64,000 nucleotides of DNA from Promethearchaeota archaeon (GTDB lineage: Archaea; Asgardarchaeota; Lokiarchaeia; Sigyniarchaeales; SOKP01), in the NCBI GenBank assembly GCA_029838195.1, contig JALGVJ010000007.1:62001-126000 (forward strand), in the 5' to 3' direction. The notes under the pieces are model-generated. The model had not been told where the DNA came from. It did no database searches and saw only the letters and a program-made list of their open reading frames with translations. The position numbers and the translations under genes are program-made. This document shows positions 37,416-45,489 of the stretch, one piece after another; within the stretch, counting starts at the first letter, position 1; every line of letters begins with the position of its first letter.

Positions 37416-37443
37416 TGATATGCAAGTCGATGGAGGAAATCAC
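37160..37443 (-). pseudogene. Frameshifted winged-helix gene
   Basis: The reading frame from 37443 gives FALLDGAWYSETELVRIAKRK and TLGTMLHSLNH, nearly identical to the intact protein at 48615-48968. At the A-rich tract (plus strand T10-CCC at 37252-37264, where the intact copy has T9-CC) two extra bases shift the frame, and translation stops at KKK. Past the shift, the other frame continues with GGEMHYKISDN and ends RFRLK just as in the intact copy, with a stop codon at 37160-37162. The N-terminal 30 residues of the intact protein have no counterpart. It is therefore both truncated and frameshifted. A programmed slip at the homopolymer is possible but less likely. Confidence 0.75.
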
Positions 37444-37776
37444 GTGAAATTCTTGAAATAAATTGGTACTATCAGATTTTTAAAATCTGTTAATAAAGGA
37501 AAATCGAACCGGCGAATATATTCTCCTTAGAATAACTCAATAACCAAATAACATGTTCATTTTTTCGAATAATCAAACTTCTATTTATTATCAAATAGCT
37601 CTAGCTCAATAAATATATCGAAGCATTTTCAGCCTAGCTGTTAATATATAATACTAGAAAGAAGTTATAATATCAAATTAAAAAAATTTTATCTCAATCT
37701 TATTTAATTTTTCAATATTCATTTAATAAATTTAAATTATTAATTGTTAAAAAATCAAGAAAAACGAGGATAATTA
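37444..37776. other. Intergenic region with a 17-bp perfect palindrome
   Basis: No gene is seen in these 333 bases. CAGATTTT-T-AAAATCTG at 37473-37489 is a perfect 8-1-8 inverted repeat, 30 bases upstream of the decayed winged-helix gene on its strand. It could have been the operator of that gene or a protein-binding site for the rightward amidohydrolase. The latter's own promoter must lie in the AT-rich right half, where no distinct box stands out. Confidence 0.4.
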
Positions 37777-39396
37777 ATGCATTTTGATATTTTAATTAAA
37801 AATGCCAAAGTAATCGATGGTTCGGAAAATCCTTGGATGCCACGCGAGATTGGAATAAAAGAAGGAAAAATCATTAAAATTTTACCTAAATTGAAATCAG
37901 AAACCGCTGACAAAGTAATTAACGCTGGTGGCCTCATCACGTGTCCGGGTTTCATTAACATGCATTCGCACTCAGACATGCTCCTTCCTTTCTATAATAG
38001 AATGGATACTGCTATTCGGCAAGGAATCACCACGGAAGTAGTAGGAATGTGTGGCGAATCTCTTGCACCCATTCCTTCGGAAAAAGTTGACGTGTTCAAA
38101 AAATTATTTGCTCCTCCCATGGGAGGTGAACTTAAAATCACGTGGGATACTTTTAAAAGTTATTTAAATGAAGTGAGTAAAATGCACGTGCCTTGTAATC
38201 TCGCATTTTGCGTGGGATTTAGCACTATTCGAGTAGCAGGTGGTCCAGGATTTGAAAATCGATCTCCTACTGAAAAAGAAATGCAAACCATGAAATCGCT
38301 TGTAGCAGAAGCCATGGAAGCAGGCGCATTTGGCATGAGCACGGGCTTAATATATTCCCCTCAAGTATTTGCTAAAACGGAAGAAATAATTGAATTGGCT
38401 AAAGTTGTAGCGCAATATAATGGATTATATTTTTCCCATATTCGAGGTGAAGGAAATACGTTAATTGAAGCGGTAAAAGAATTTATTGAAATAGTGGAGA
38501 AATCAGGAGTTGCTGGAGGTCAAATTGCTCATCATAAAGTTGCGGATAAGCGCCTTTGGGGGATGAGTAAAGAAACGCTCCGATTGATTGAAGAAGCGAA
38601 TGAGCGAGGCTTGAGCATCACCTATGACCAATATCCATATAATAGAGGCCAATCAGGACTCGTATCGACCTTGCCTCCTTGGACTCGAGAAGGAGGTCCC
38701 GATAAAATATTAGAACGATTAAAAGATCCCGAAATAAGAGAAAAAATAAAAACGGATATCTTCGCTGATCAAAATAAATGGGAAAGTTGGATTAAAGCAG
38801 TAGGATTTGAACACGTGTACATTTCATTTCTAAAAAATAAAAATTGGAAAGATGTTGAGGGAAAAAATATCTCAGAAATAACAAAAATAAAAGGAAAAAT
38901 TGACGAGTGGGAAACTTATTTCAAGCTATTAATCGATGAGAAAACAGACATTCCCATTACGATTGAATCCATACACGAAGAAGACATTCGCAGGATCATG
39001 AAAGGAAGGTATCATATGGTTGGAACGGACGCTAACGCATTTAAACATTTACCAGGATTTAAAATCTTTCATCCTCGCACATATGGTACATACCCCAAAA
39101 TTCTAGGAAAATATGTTAGAGATGAGGGTTTATTAACAATGGAAGAAGCGATAAGAAAAATGACTTCCTTTCCTGCCCAGCGTTTAGGATTGAGAGACAG
39201 GGGATTGATTAGGGAAGGATATTGGGCAGATATCGTTATTTTTGATCCAATGACCGTGCGAGATAATGCTACATTCGAGGATCCTCATCAATTTCCTTCA
39301 GGTATAATCGATGTTATTGTGAATGGGGTTCTTGTCGTTGAAAATGAGAAACAAAAACGAAAATATCCTGGTAAAATTTTAAAAAGAACTCTCTAA
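37777..39396 (+). CDS. D-aminoacylase-like amidohydrolase
   Basis: This 539-residue protein belongs to the amidohydrolase superfamily branch of N-acyl-D-amino-acid deacylases. The features are the N-terminal beta sandwich (DILIKNAKVIDG), the metal motif MHSHSD (H63, H65, D67), the metal-bridging cysteine in VGMCGES (C92), STGLIYSP near 188, YFSHIRGEG and QIAHHKVADK with further His ligands, and the catalytic Asp in MVGTDANAF near 417. The C-terminus has the usual VIVNGVLVVENEKQ strand. It would remove an acyl group from N-acyl amino acids, perhaps of the D form. The C45-type hydrolase converging on it and the peptide hydrolases beyond suggest a shared interest in amide-bonded amino acids. Confidence 0.88.
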   Translation: MHFDILIKNAKVIDGSENPWMPREIGIKEGKIIKILPKLKSETADKVINAGGLITCPGFINMHSHSDMLLPFYNRMDTAIRQGITTEVVGMCGESLAPIPSEKVDVFKKLFAPPMGGELKITWDTFKSYLNEVSKMHVPCNLAFCVGFSTIRVAGGPGFENRSPTEKEMQTMKSLVAEAMEAGAFGMSTGLIYSPQVFAKTEEIIELAKVVAQYNGLYFSHIRGEGNTLIEAVKEFIEIVEKSGVAGGQIAHHKVADKRLWGMSKETLRLIEEANERGLSITYDQYPYNRGQSGLVSTLPPWTREGGPDKILERLKDPEIREKIKTDIFADQNKWESWIKAVGFEHVYISFLKNKNWKDVEGKNISEITKIKGKIDEWETYFKLLIDEKTDIPITIESIHEEDIRRIMKGRYHMVGTDANAFKHLPGFKIFHPRTYGTYPKILGKYVRDEGLLTMEEAIRKMTSFPAQRLGLRDRGLIREGYWADIVIFDPMTVRDNATFEDPHQFPSGIIDVIVNGVLVVENEKQKRKYPGKILKRTL

Positions 39397-39645
39397 TATC
39401 CCTATTTATTATAAATTTTATTAAATACATGCCCATCATTTTATTAATTTAATTTTTTACCCATGTTATAGTAAAGAAACCATACCAACCAACAATCTTA
39501 TCTTTATTAATTAATCTCGCTTAATCTTATTTGAGAAATTAAAAAATCCCAGAAAAATTGAAGTATCAAAAACAACGGAACAATAACTAATCAGAATTTT
39601 TTCACCAGTTCGATAACATCATGATTTCTTAGATTTCAAGATTAA

Positions 39646-41052
39646 TTAAGAAAATTTTTCCATTAATGTTAAATGCTCTGGAAGGCTTATTCTCCAATAA
39701 TATCCATTTTGAGCCGGGATGTCTCCTGCAGCGACCCAGGCTTCCTCTATTTCTGGTATAAAAACACAAGACCAAAGACTCCATGCTTTATTACTAATAA
39801 TTGGTCTTTCCGTTCCAAATAAATGTTTACACGTGGGGGCTAATTGAATTCTACCAGGCATTCTTTCAATTGTAAAAACTTTATCGCTCTGAATTTCAAT
39901 GGCTTTCGCCACATCAATTTTACCAAAATTTTTTTTTAATAATTCTCGATATCTTTCATATCTAGGACATTTCACATTTTTTCGCCATTTTTCTAAAGTA
40001 TTGAAATCCTCTAAAGAAATGGGAGGATTTAAAAAATCTGGTAAATCTTTCTCATTCATTTGGGCCCAATAAGTTGCTTGGCCGGGGATCATATTTATCC
40101 CATCGTATCCTTGAAATCCGGGATAACAAGTGAAAATATTAGTCACCCATATAACATCAGGAAATTCGGGATCTTCATATCTAAGAGCAATATCTTTTCC
40201 AGCGAGTTCTATATCAACTGCATGTGGGTTAGAGCCTTTTCCTTCTGCAATTAAATTTGCCCATCCGGTTGTTCCACCAGTTTTTTGAAGGATTGAATAA
40301 GCTTCTTTTATAGTGGATGCTTCTTGAGCAACCTTTCTTCCGTGCATTAAATGAGGAATTTGAGGCCATTCTACATTAACTGAATTACAAGTCATTTCTC
40401 CATAACTTAATCCTTTATCGTTAATCCAAGAATTAGGAGATATATTACCCGCACAATGAACTCCTAAAAAAACGTTCCCCTCTTTTGGTCTTGCAATCAT
40501 AATACCCACGTAATTTTGCATCACATCAAACGTTTCAAAGTCCAAGTTTACACCATGTATTACCATTCCATTAACCGCCGCAGTATTCCATGCTGCAAAA
40601 TTACTACAATGTTGAAGGATCCAAGCATCTTCAGGCATGCAATTTCCAATGATAATATCTTCCCATTGAAGGGGGCTATTTGCTTCTTTTAACCCTTCAT
40701 AGAGTCCTTTAAGTTCTTCCCAAAAATTAGGTGCTTGTTTCATAATGGCAGGAACACATCGTTTATTAGCTAAGGCTAGGATGATTTCTTTTCCATGTTC
40801 CATTTGTTCTAAAGAAGGAACTTCCCCCGATGTTGGATCCCAACCACCAAATATGGCCGCTATTGGAGAGAAATATTCTGAAAAAAAATGCATTATTTTA
40901 TCCGCATAGAGATATCCATGAGCTTTTCCCATCTCATGAGGTGTACCTTGAAGATATAAGATTGGGGGTCTGAATTTATCTTTAGGAAATTCAAGTAAAG
41001 TACATTTTTGATATGTAATAATGTTTGCATCCTCAATTCCCTTATTTACCAT
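39646..41052 (-). CDS. C45-type Ntn hydrolase (acyltransferase/carcinine-hydrolase-like)
   Basis: This 468-residue protein resembles the C45 peptidase family, in which a precursor cuts itself before a cysteine that becomes the N-terminal nucleophile. The expected nucleophile is C149 in CSNFAAWNTA, followed by MVIHGVNLDF, the conserved segment after the cut site. The upstream part (YLQGTPHEMGKAHG, residues 33-46) is the family's typical N-terminal motif. Members cleave or transfer acyl groups on amides such as 6-aminopenicillanate derivatives, carcinine or N-acyl amino acids. It follows the TetR gene by 82 bases on the same strand and is probably in its operon. Confidence 0.82.
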   Translation of the reverse strand: MVNKGIEDANIITYQKCTLLEFPKDKFRPPILYLQGTPHEMGKAHGYLYADKIMHFFSEYFSPIAAIFGGWDPTSGEVPSLEQMEHGKEIILALANKRCVPAIMKQAPNFWEELKGLYEGLKEANSPLQWEDIIIGNCMPEDAWILQHCSNFAAWNTAAVNGMVIHGVNLDFETFDVMQNYVGIMIARPKEGNVFLGVHCAGNISPNSWINDKGLSYGEMTCNSVNVEWPQIPHLMHGRKVAQEASTIKEAYSILQKTGGTTGWANLIAEGKGSNPHAVDIELAGKDIALRYEDPEFPDVIWVTNIFTCYPGFQGYDGINMIPGQATYWAQMNEKDLPDFLNPPISLEDFNTLEKWRKNVKCPRYERYRELLKKNFGKIDVAKAIEIQSDKVFTIERMPGRIQLAPTCKHLFGTERPIISNKAWSLWSCVFIPEIEEAWVAAGDIPAQNGYYWRISLPEHLTLMEKFS

Positions 41053-41134
41053 TTTATCGCTTATTCTAATTGATATTCACCTAAAAAATCATAATAATGA
41101 ATTCATAAAAATGAATAAATAATTTTTATTAAAC

Positions 41135-41836
41135 CTAGGAGCGTTTTGAAGATTCTAGTTGATTTTTGATTTGTTTTAAAATGAAAGCTTTATATTTTTC
41201 TTTAATCAAGCACCTATATTCTTCTATTGCTAATTTATTATGAGGTATAATGGGTTCCAAGATGGGATCGCTATGGTCAAATTCTCTGAGGACTTTTACA
41301 GCCCCATAAACTAAATTATAAAAATAATAAGATAATAATTCAGTATCTTTAATATCTAATTCTTTAACGTCCACGGCTTCATCAATTAAATCTTGAATGA
41401 GATGCAAGATATTATATGATTGATAGCTTTTTTCAAACGGTCCTTTTTCCTTGGAAAGAGGAGGTGGAATAATGCTCATCATTTTATGACGAGAATAATC
41501 TTCAAAAGCAAAATTTAGATAAAATTCTGCAATTTTCAGAAATAAATCAACATAAGAAATTTTTCCCCGATTTTTATTTATTAATTTTTTTAAACGATCA
41601 AGAAATTCTTCATAATATTTACTCCGAATAGCAATATATAATTCTCTTTTACTTTTCACATAATTATAGAGATTACCTTCTGACATGCCTAAGAACCTTG
41701 CTAGAGCTCGCATGCCAAATCCTTCCCATCCTTTTTCCTTGTACAATTTACTCCCAGCATTAATGATCTCTTGGAGTTTTTTTAATTTCTCTTCCTTGCT
41801 CCTGCTCCTTTTTTTCTTCTGCTGAGTGTTTATCAT
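41135..41836 (-). CDS. TetR-family repressor of the hydrolase/transporter group
   Basis: This 233-residue regulator has the TetR N-terminal helix-turn-helix (about residues 25-72): IINAGSKLYKEKGWEGFGMR, then ALARFLGMSEGNLYNYVKSK with the typical recognition helix ending YNYVKSKRELY. The C-terminal 150 residues form the all-helical ligand domain. A basic tract (KKKRSRSK) precedes the HTH. Its own upstream region has a near-perfect TGAACA-N-TGTTTA site at 41880-41892, and a perfect copy lies between the M29 and transporter genes. Autoregulation plus control of those genes is therefore likely. Confidence 0.92.
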   Translation of the reverse strand: MINTQQKKKRSRSKEEKLKKLQEIINAGSKLYKEKGWEGFGMRALARFLGMSEGNLYNYVKSKRELYIAIRSKYYEEFLDRLKKLINKNRGKISYVDLFLKIAEFYLNFAFEDYSRHKMMSIIPPPLSKEKGPFEKSYQSYNILHLIQDLIDEAVDVKELDIKDTELLSYYFYNLVYGAVKVLREFDHSDPILEPIIPHNKLAIEEYRCLIKEKYKAFILKQIKNQLESSKRS

Positions 41837-41879
41837 AATTGATTTTACTTTTCCTTACAAATTTTTTAATATATTTTTA

Positions 41880-41892
41880 TGAACATTGTTTA
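41880..41892. promoter_or_regulatory. Candidate TetR operator upstream of the tetR gene
   Basis: TGAACATTGTTTA fits TGAACA-N-TGTTCA with one mismatch. It sits 44 bases before the leftward TetR start codon, where a bound repressor would cover the promoter. Confidence 0.5.
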
Positions 41893-42091
41893 TTGAAAGA
41901 ATTTTGTTTATAAATAAATATGTAATTAATACTAAATTCTTGTTAAATATAAATTTGGTTTTTAATTAACATTGAACTGCAAAATAAATTTCTAATTATT
42001 TCATGATAATAAATTATCCCACATAATAATCATGGGATTATACTCAAGATTGTTATGTAAATAAAAGATAATATGGCATTCATAAAGTTAA

Positions 42092-42991
42092 TTATAACTC
42101 ATTTTTTAATAACACAAATCCATTTTTAATCACTTTTTTCTTATCTTCATTACTTACCTCAAAAAATAATTCTGAAGTTCTTTCTTTCGTGTTTTTACCT
42201 AATAGATTAATTTGAATATTCGTAGCAGGGAATACAAATCCAGTAAATTTACATGCGATTTCTTGTATTTTATGAGGATTTTTATTAGCTTCTCGATTTA
42301 TGATTTCCTTTACGGCGAACGCTAAAGTGGCAGTTCCTTGTAGAATTATATCCCGTAATCCTACAAAATGGGCAAATTTTTTCGAGGTATGAATGGGAAA
42401 GAAAATATTTGTACATCCATCATAAATAAAAGATCTCAGTTTATCTACATGAATAGTCGTATCCCAAATAGGATTGCCACTCGGCTTATATGGGGGAATA
42501 ATTGGCAAGTTTTCCATGCCTTTAGGTTCTCCCTTACATTCAATCCCTCGTAATAATCCTCCCATGAATTCGGTGAATACAAGTTCTTCTTGTTTATCTC
42601 GCGCTTCGAATTGTTGGATAACTAAGGTTCCTGCTCGATGAGGTAATAGGGCAACGATTTTGCCTTTAATTTTTAATTGATCTCCTGATTGAATTAACCG
42701 ATGAATTATGAGATGTTCATAATAATGAACTACCCTCTTAAAAACCTTTATGGGAAATTTCTTTGATATAATAAATTCAGAAAGATTTTCTATAATTGGC
42801 CAAGTGACTGCAACTGCGAACATTGGATGGGCTACAATACCATCTTCTCTTTCATCATTAAAATAATAGGGATTATCGTCATTAATAGCGGCCGCATAAT
42901 TCATTATGCTTCTCCAATCAATTTGAGTCGTGTATTCCTTATATGGTGTATTAACTAATTCAGTATCAATTTTCACGCTAAATTTCCTCAA
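42092..42991 (-). CDS. MaoC-like double-hotdog protein, probable acyl-CoA-binding enzyme
   Basis: This 299-residue protein contains two hotdog domains. The first (about 20-150) has the AAAINDDNPYYFNDE helix region and a AHPMFAVAVTWP motif as in MaoC-type N-terminal domains. The second (about 165-295) has FFPIHTSKKFA followed by DIILQGTATLAFAV, aligned with the hydratase-2 motif. In that motif the catalytic His is kept, but Ile stands where the essential Asp is expected. It may be an inactive or altered enoyl-CoA hydratase, or a thioesterase-like binder. It starts 10 bases downstream of the beta-lactamase-fold gene, so the two are probably co-transcribed. Confidence 0.72.
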   Translation of the reverse strand: MRKFSVKIDTELVNTPYKEYTTQIDWRSIMNYAAAINDDNPYYFNDEREDGIVAHPMFAVAVTWPIIENLSEFIISKKFPIKVFKRVVHYYEHLIIHRLIQSGDQLKIKGKIVALLPHRAGTLVIQQFEARDKQEELVFTEFMGGLLRGIECKGEPKGMENLPIIPPYKPSGNPIWDTTIHVDKLRSFIYDGCTNIFFPIHTSKKFAHFVGLRDIILQGTATLAFAVKEIINREANKNPHKIQEIACKFTGFVFPATNIQINLLGKNTKERTSELFFEVSNEDKKKVIKNGFVLLKNEL

Positions 42992-43001
42992 TTTATCCTG
43001 T

Positions 43002-44102
43002 TTATTTTTTGAGAATAACTCGAGACCAGCGAGTTAAGATATTTGCCCAGAGAGGATTTCCAGCACTACTATTAATCAAAATAACGATTCCTTCCTTCAA
43101 TTGAGGGACGATGACTAACATGCTACGCCATCCAATATGACCTCCACTATGTTGGACAATTTTCACCCCATCAATTTCAGTAATAAAATGACCTAATCCA
43201 TATTTCCATTGATATCCAAAATCATCTCCGGCATCAATAATTCCCGTGTACATTAATTCAATTGATTCAGGGTTTAGAACATTTCTTCCGGGTAATTCTC
43301 CATTAGGGCCCTCCATACCAGCTATTCCAAATTTTGCAAGATCTTCTACTGTGGAATTAAGGCCTCCTGCTGCCTTCGCTTCAAATTTATAATGAGGAAG
43401 GGGGTTCAATTCCTCATCATATGGAGTTGCAAATAAAGATAGGTCTCGATATTCAAAACTGGAAGATTCCATTCCTAATGGCTTTAAAATTTCAATTTCC
43501 ATGAATTTACTGAAACTTGTTCCTGTTACTTCTTCAATAATAAGTTGTAAAATCGAATATCCTCCTCCCGAATACAAGAATTCCTTTCCTGGTTTTAGAA
43601 TAACTCTAACTGGCTTTTCTTCTTTATGGGGATCAAGCTTCCAAGTTTCACTATATTTAAGCTGATACTCATCCTTAGGTCCTGGAGTTTTACCGTTTAG
43701 AGATTCTTCAATTGAAAGTAATTCGTATTTTGGTTGATGTCCTTGATATCCAGAGAGAGATAACCCTGCGCTATGACTTAATACTCTCTTGATGGTAACC
43801 TTATCATGATTAAATTCAGAGGGAGGTAAATGCCAGCGAGTTAAATATTTTTCTATAGGAGCTTCTAAATCAATTTTTTTTTTCTCTACTAATTTTATGA
43901 TTCCCCATGCTGAAACTGCCTTTGATATTGAAGCAACTTGAAACCAAGTTTTTTCGGTTATTGGTATCTTTTCTTCAATGTTAGCAAATCCATAGGTTTT
44001 GATTGATGCAATTTTTGAGTTGGAAATGAATGCTATCGCAACTCCAGGAATTTTATATCTCTCCAATAGTTTTGAAACTATTTTATCTAGTCTTTTAATC
44101 AT
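43002..44102 (-). CDS. Serine beta-lactamase-fold hydrolase (class C/S12-like)
   Basis: This 366-residue protein has the S-x-x-K motif at S58-K61 (ASISKAVSAWG), the tyrosine motif in FLYSGGGYSILQ near 195, and the third motif HSGGHIGWRS near 318. This is the arrangement of S12 peptidases, esterases and class C beta-lactamases. It has no signal peptide, so its role is inside the cell, probably as a D-amino acid amidase, peptidase or esterase and not as antibiotic resistance. It lies 59 bases after the M29 aminopeptidase and 10 bases before the MaoC-like gene. All three read leftward from the shared control region at 45266-45489. Confidence 0.9.
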   Translation of the reverse strand: MIKRLDKIVSKLLERYKIPGVAIAFISNSKIASIKTYGFANIEEKIPITEKTWFQVASISKAVSAWGIIKLVEKKKIDLEAPIEKYLTRWHLPPSEFNHDKVTIKRVLSHSAGLSLSGYQGHQPKYELLSIEESLNGKTPGPKDEYQLKYSETWKLDPHKEEKPVRVILKPGKEFLYSGGGYSILQLIIEEVTGTSFSKFMEIEILKPLGMESSSFEYRDLSLFATPYDEELNPLPHYKFEAKAAGGLNSTVEDLAKFGIAGMEGPNGELPGRNVLNPESIELMYTGIIDAGDDFGYQWKYGLGHFITEIDGVKIVQHSGGHIGWRSMLVIVPQLKEGIVILINSSAGNPLWANILTRWSRVILKK

Positions 44103-44161
44103 GATTCTTCTTATATGTTATCTAATTGATTTTTTTTAAATATAATTTGAAATTCTTGAAG

Positions 44162-45265
44162 TCAAGGAATGAGAAAATTTCCTTTCTCATAAATTAACTT
44201 TCCATCCGCAAAGATTTGCCCATTTTCTTTCATATCACATAATAAATCTTTATGAATAGCACTTTTGTTTTGACTTCCCGTTTCCGGATAGCCATTCCCT
44301 ATAGCTATATGAATCGTACCTCCTATCTTCTCATCAAATAAGATATTTCCTATAAATGTATCAAGCCCCCAATTAGTCCCTATAGCTACTTCCCCCAATT
44401 TTCGGGCTCCCGGCACATGTAATAAAGCATCCAATGCCTCTTGACCATTGCTTGCTCTTGCCTCAATTATTTCTCCATTCTTAAACTCGAATTCAATATC
44501 TTCTATTACATGTGATTTGTCAATTGTAGGATAAGAAAATTTTATATGACCATTAACCGAATCTTCTACTGGACCTGTAAAAATTTCTCCATCTGGTAAA
44601 TTTCCCCTCCCATCACTATTAATCCATTTTCTTCCTTTCACGGACATTGAAATATCAGTATCCTTGTTAATAATCCGTATATTATCAACAGAATTTAAAT
44701 GTTCACAGTAAATTTCTTGTTTATCATGTAGTTGTTTCCAAGAAGCAATTGGATCTTCTCTATCTAAAAAACATCCTTTCACGATGATCTTAGCCAATTC
44801 TTCTTGACTTAGATTCGCTTCTTGAGCCATAGCGTTCGTAGGATAAGGTATCATGGTCCATTTTAATTGATCTTTCGCTTGCCGTTCATAAAAAATGTTC
44901 ATGATCTCCGCACTTGCCATTTTTTTCTGCTGGATTTTATGAGAAGGAATAGTTGATAATTCCCTCGTATTCATTTTTCCTTCAATGAGAATGAGAGCAT
45001 CTATTTTTTGCATCAGATTTAATTCGAAAGGATCTAAGAAATTTAATTGCTCTTGGTTTGCTTCTAGATAAAAAATATATTCCATTTCCGGAAATTCTAT
45101 ATAAGGGCGAATGGGATGAGCACCTACCTTCAGAATTTCTCTATATAATTCTTTAATAAGTGGGATTGCTTCTGATGCACCAATAATTAATACCTTATCT
45201 CTGCGTTCTATACTTGCACTATATGTGATTACAAACTTCGCATATTGATTAAAATCTAATATCAT
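44162..45265 (-). CDS. M29-family metallo-aminopeptidase
   Basis: This 367-residue protein matches the thermophilic aminopeptidase family M29 (AmpS/AmpT) in length and motifs. The features are LPDGEIFTGPVEDSVNGHI near 225, the metal-ligand Glu in ARKLGEVAIGTN near 292, and IGNGYPETGS followed by AIHKDLLCDM near 345, which holds the His and H-x-x-D ligands of the binuclear site. It removes N-terminal residues from short peptides. It is the first gene of the leftward group and diverges from a GPH transporter, which suggests it processes an imported peptide-like or amino acid conjugate. Confidence 0.92.
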   Translation of the reverse strand: MILDFNQYAKFVITYSASIERRDKVLIIGASEAIPLIKELYREILKVGAHPIRPYIEFPEMEYIFYLEANQEQLNFLDPFELNLMQKIDALILIEGKMNTRELSTIPSHKIQQKKMASAEIMNIFYERQAKDQLKWTMIPYPTNAMAQEANLSQEELAKIIVKGCFLDREDPIASWKQLHDKQEIYCEHLNSVDNIRIINKDTDISMSVKGRKWINSDGRGNLPDGEIFTGPVEDSVNGHIKFSYPTIDKSHVIEDIEFEFKNGEIIEARASNGQEALDALLHVPGARKLGEVAIGTNWGLDTFIGNILFDEKIGGTIHIAIGNGYPETGSQNKSAIHKDLLCDMKENGQIFADGKLIYEKGNFLIP

Positions 45266-45387
45266 GAGAGCTCGTGCCTTAATAAAAATTTAAACTATTA
45301 AATGAACATTGATCTTGTTTTGGAAATATTTAATTTAATAATTATTCCTATTATTATTTATAATTTTTTATTTTTTCATATTGATCG

Positions 45388-45400
45388 TGAACAGTGTTCA
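45388..45400. promoter_or_regulatory. Candidate TetR operator between the M29 and GPH transporter genes
   Basis: TGAACAGTGTTCA is a perfect 6-1-6 palindrome in the middle of the 224-base divergent region. The preceding GATCG also occurs before a half-site at 45477-45486 (GATCGTGAAC), 4 bases before the transporter start. Another TGAACATTGATC lies at 45303-45314 beside the M29 start. Three related elements in one gap, plus the copy at 41880, point to control by the TetR protein at 41135. Confidence 0.6.
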
Positions 45401-45489
45401 TTAAAAAGAGAAAATTTAAATAAGAATTAAACTAACCATTAATTTAAGAATAAAATTTAATAGAAAATACAACATCGATCGTGAACTAA

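Noticed and set aside
37485..37525. Possible tRNA T-arm (minus strand GCCGGTTCGATTTTCC)
   Set aside because: The sequence flanking GGTTCGA does not pair into a five-base stem, and no acceptor, D-arm or anticodon stem fits around it.
43002..44102. Antibiotic-resistance beta-lactamase
   Set aside because: It has the fold and motifs of the wider S12 esterase/peptidase group, no signal peptide, and sits with intracellular peptidases in an archaeal setting.
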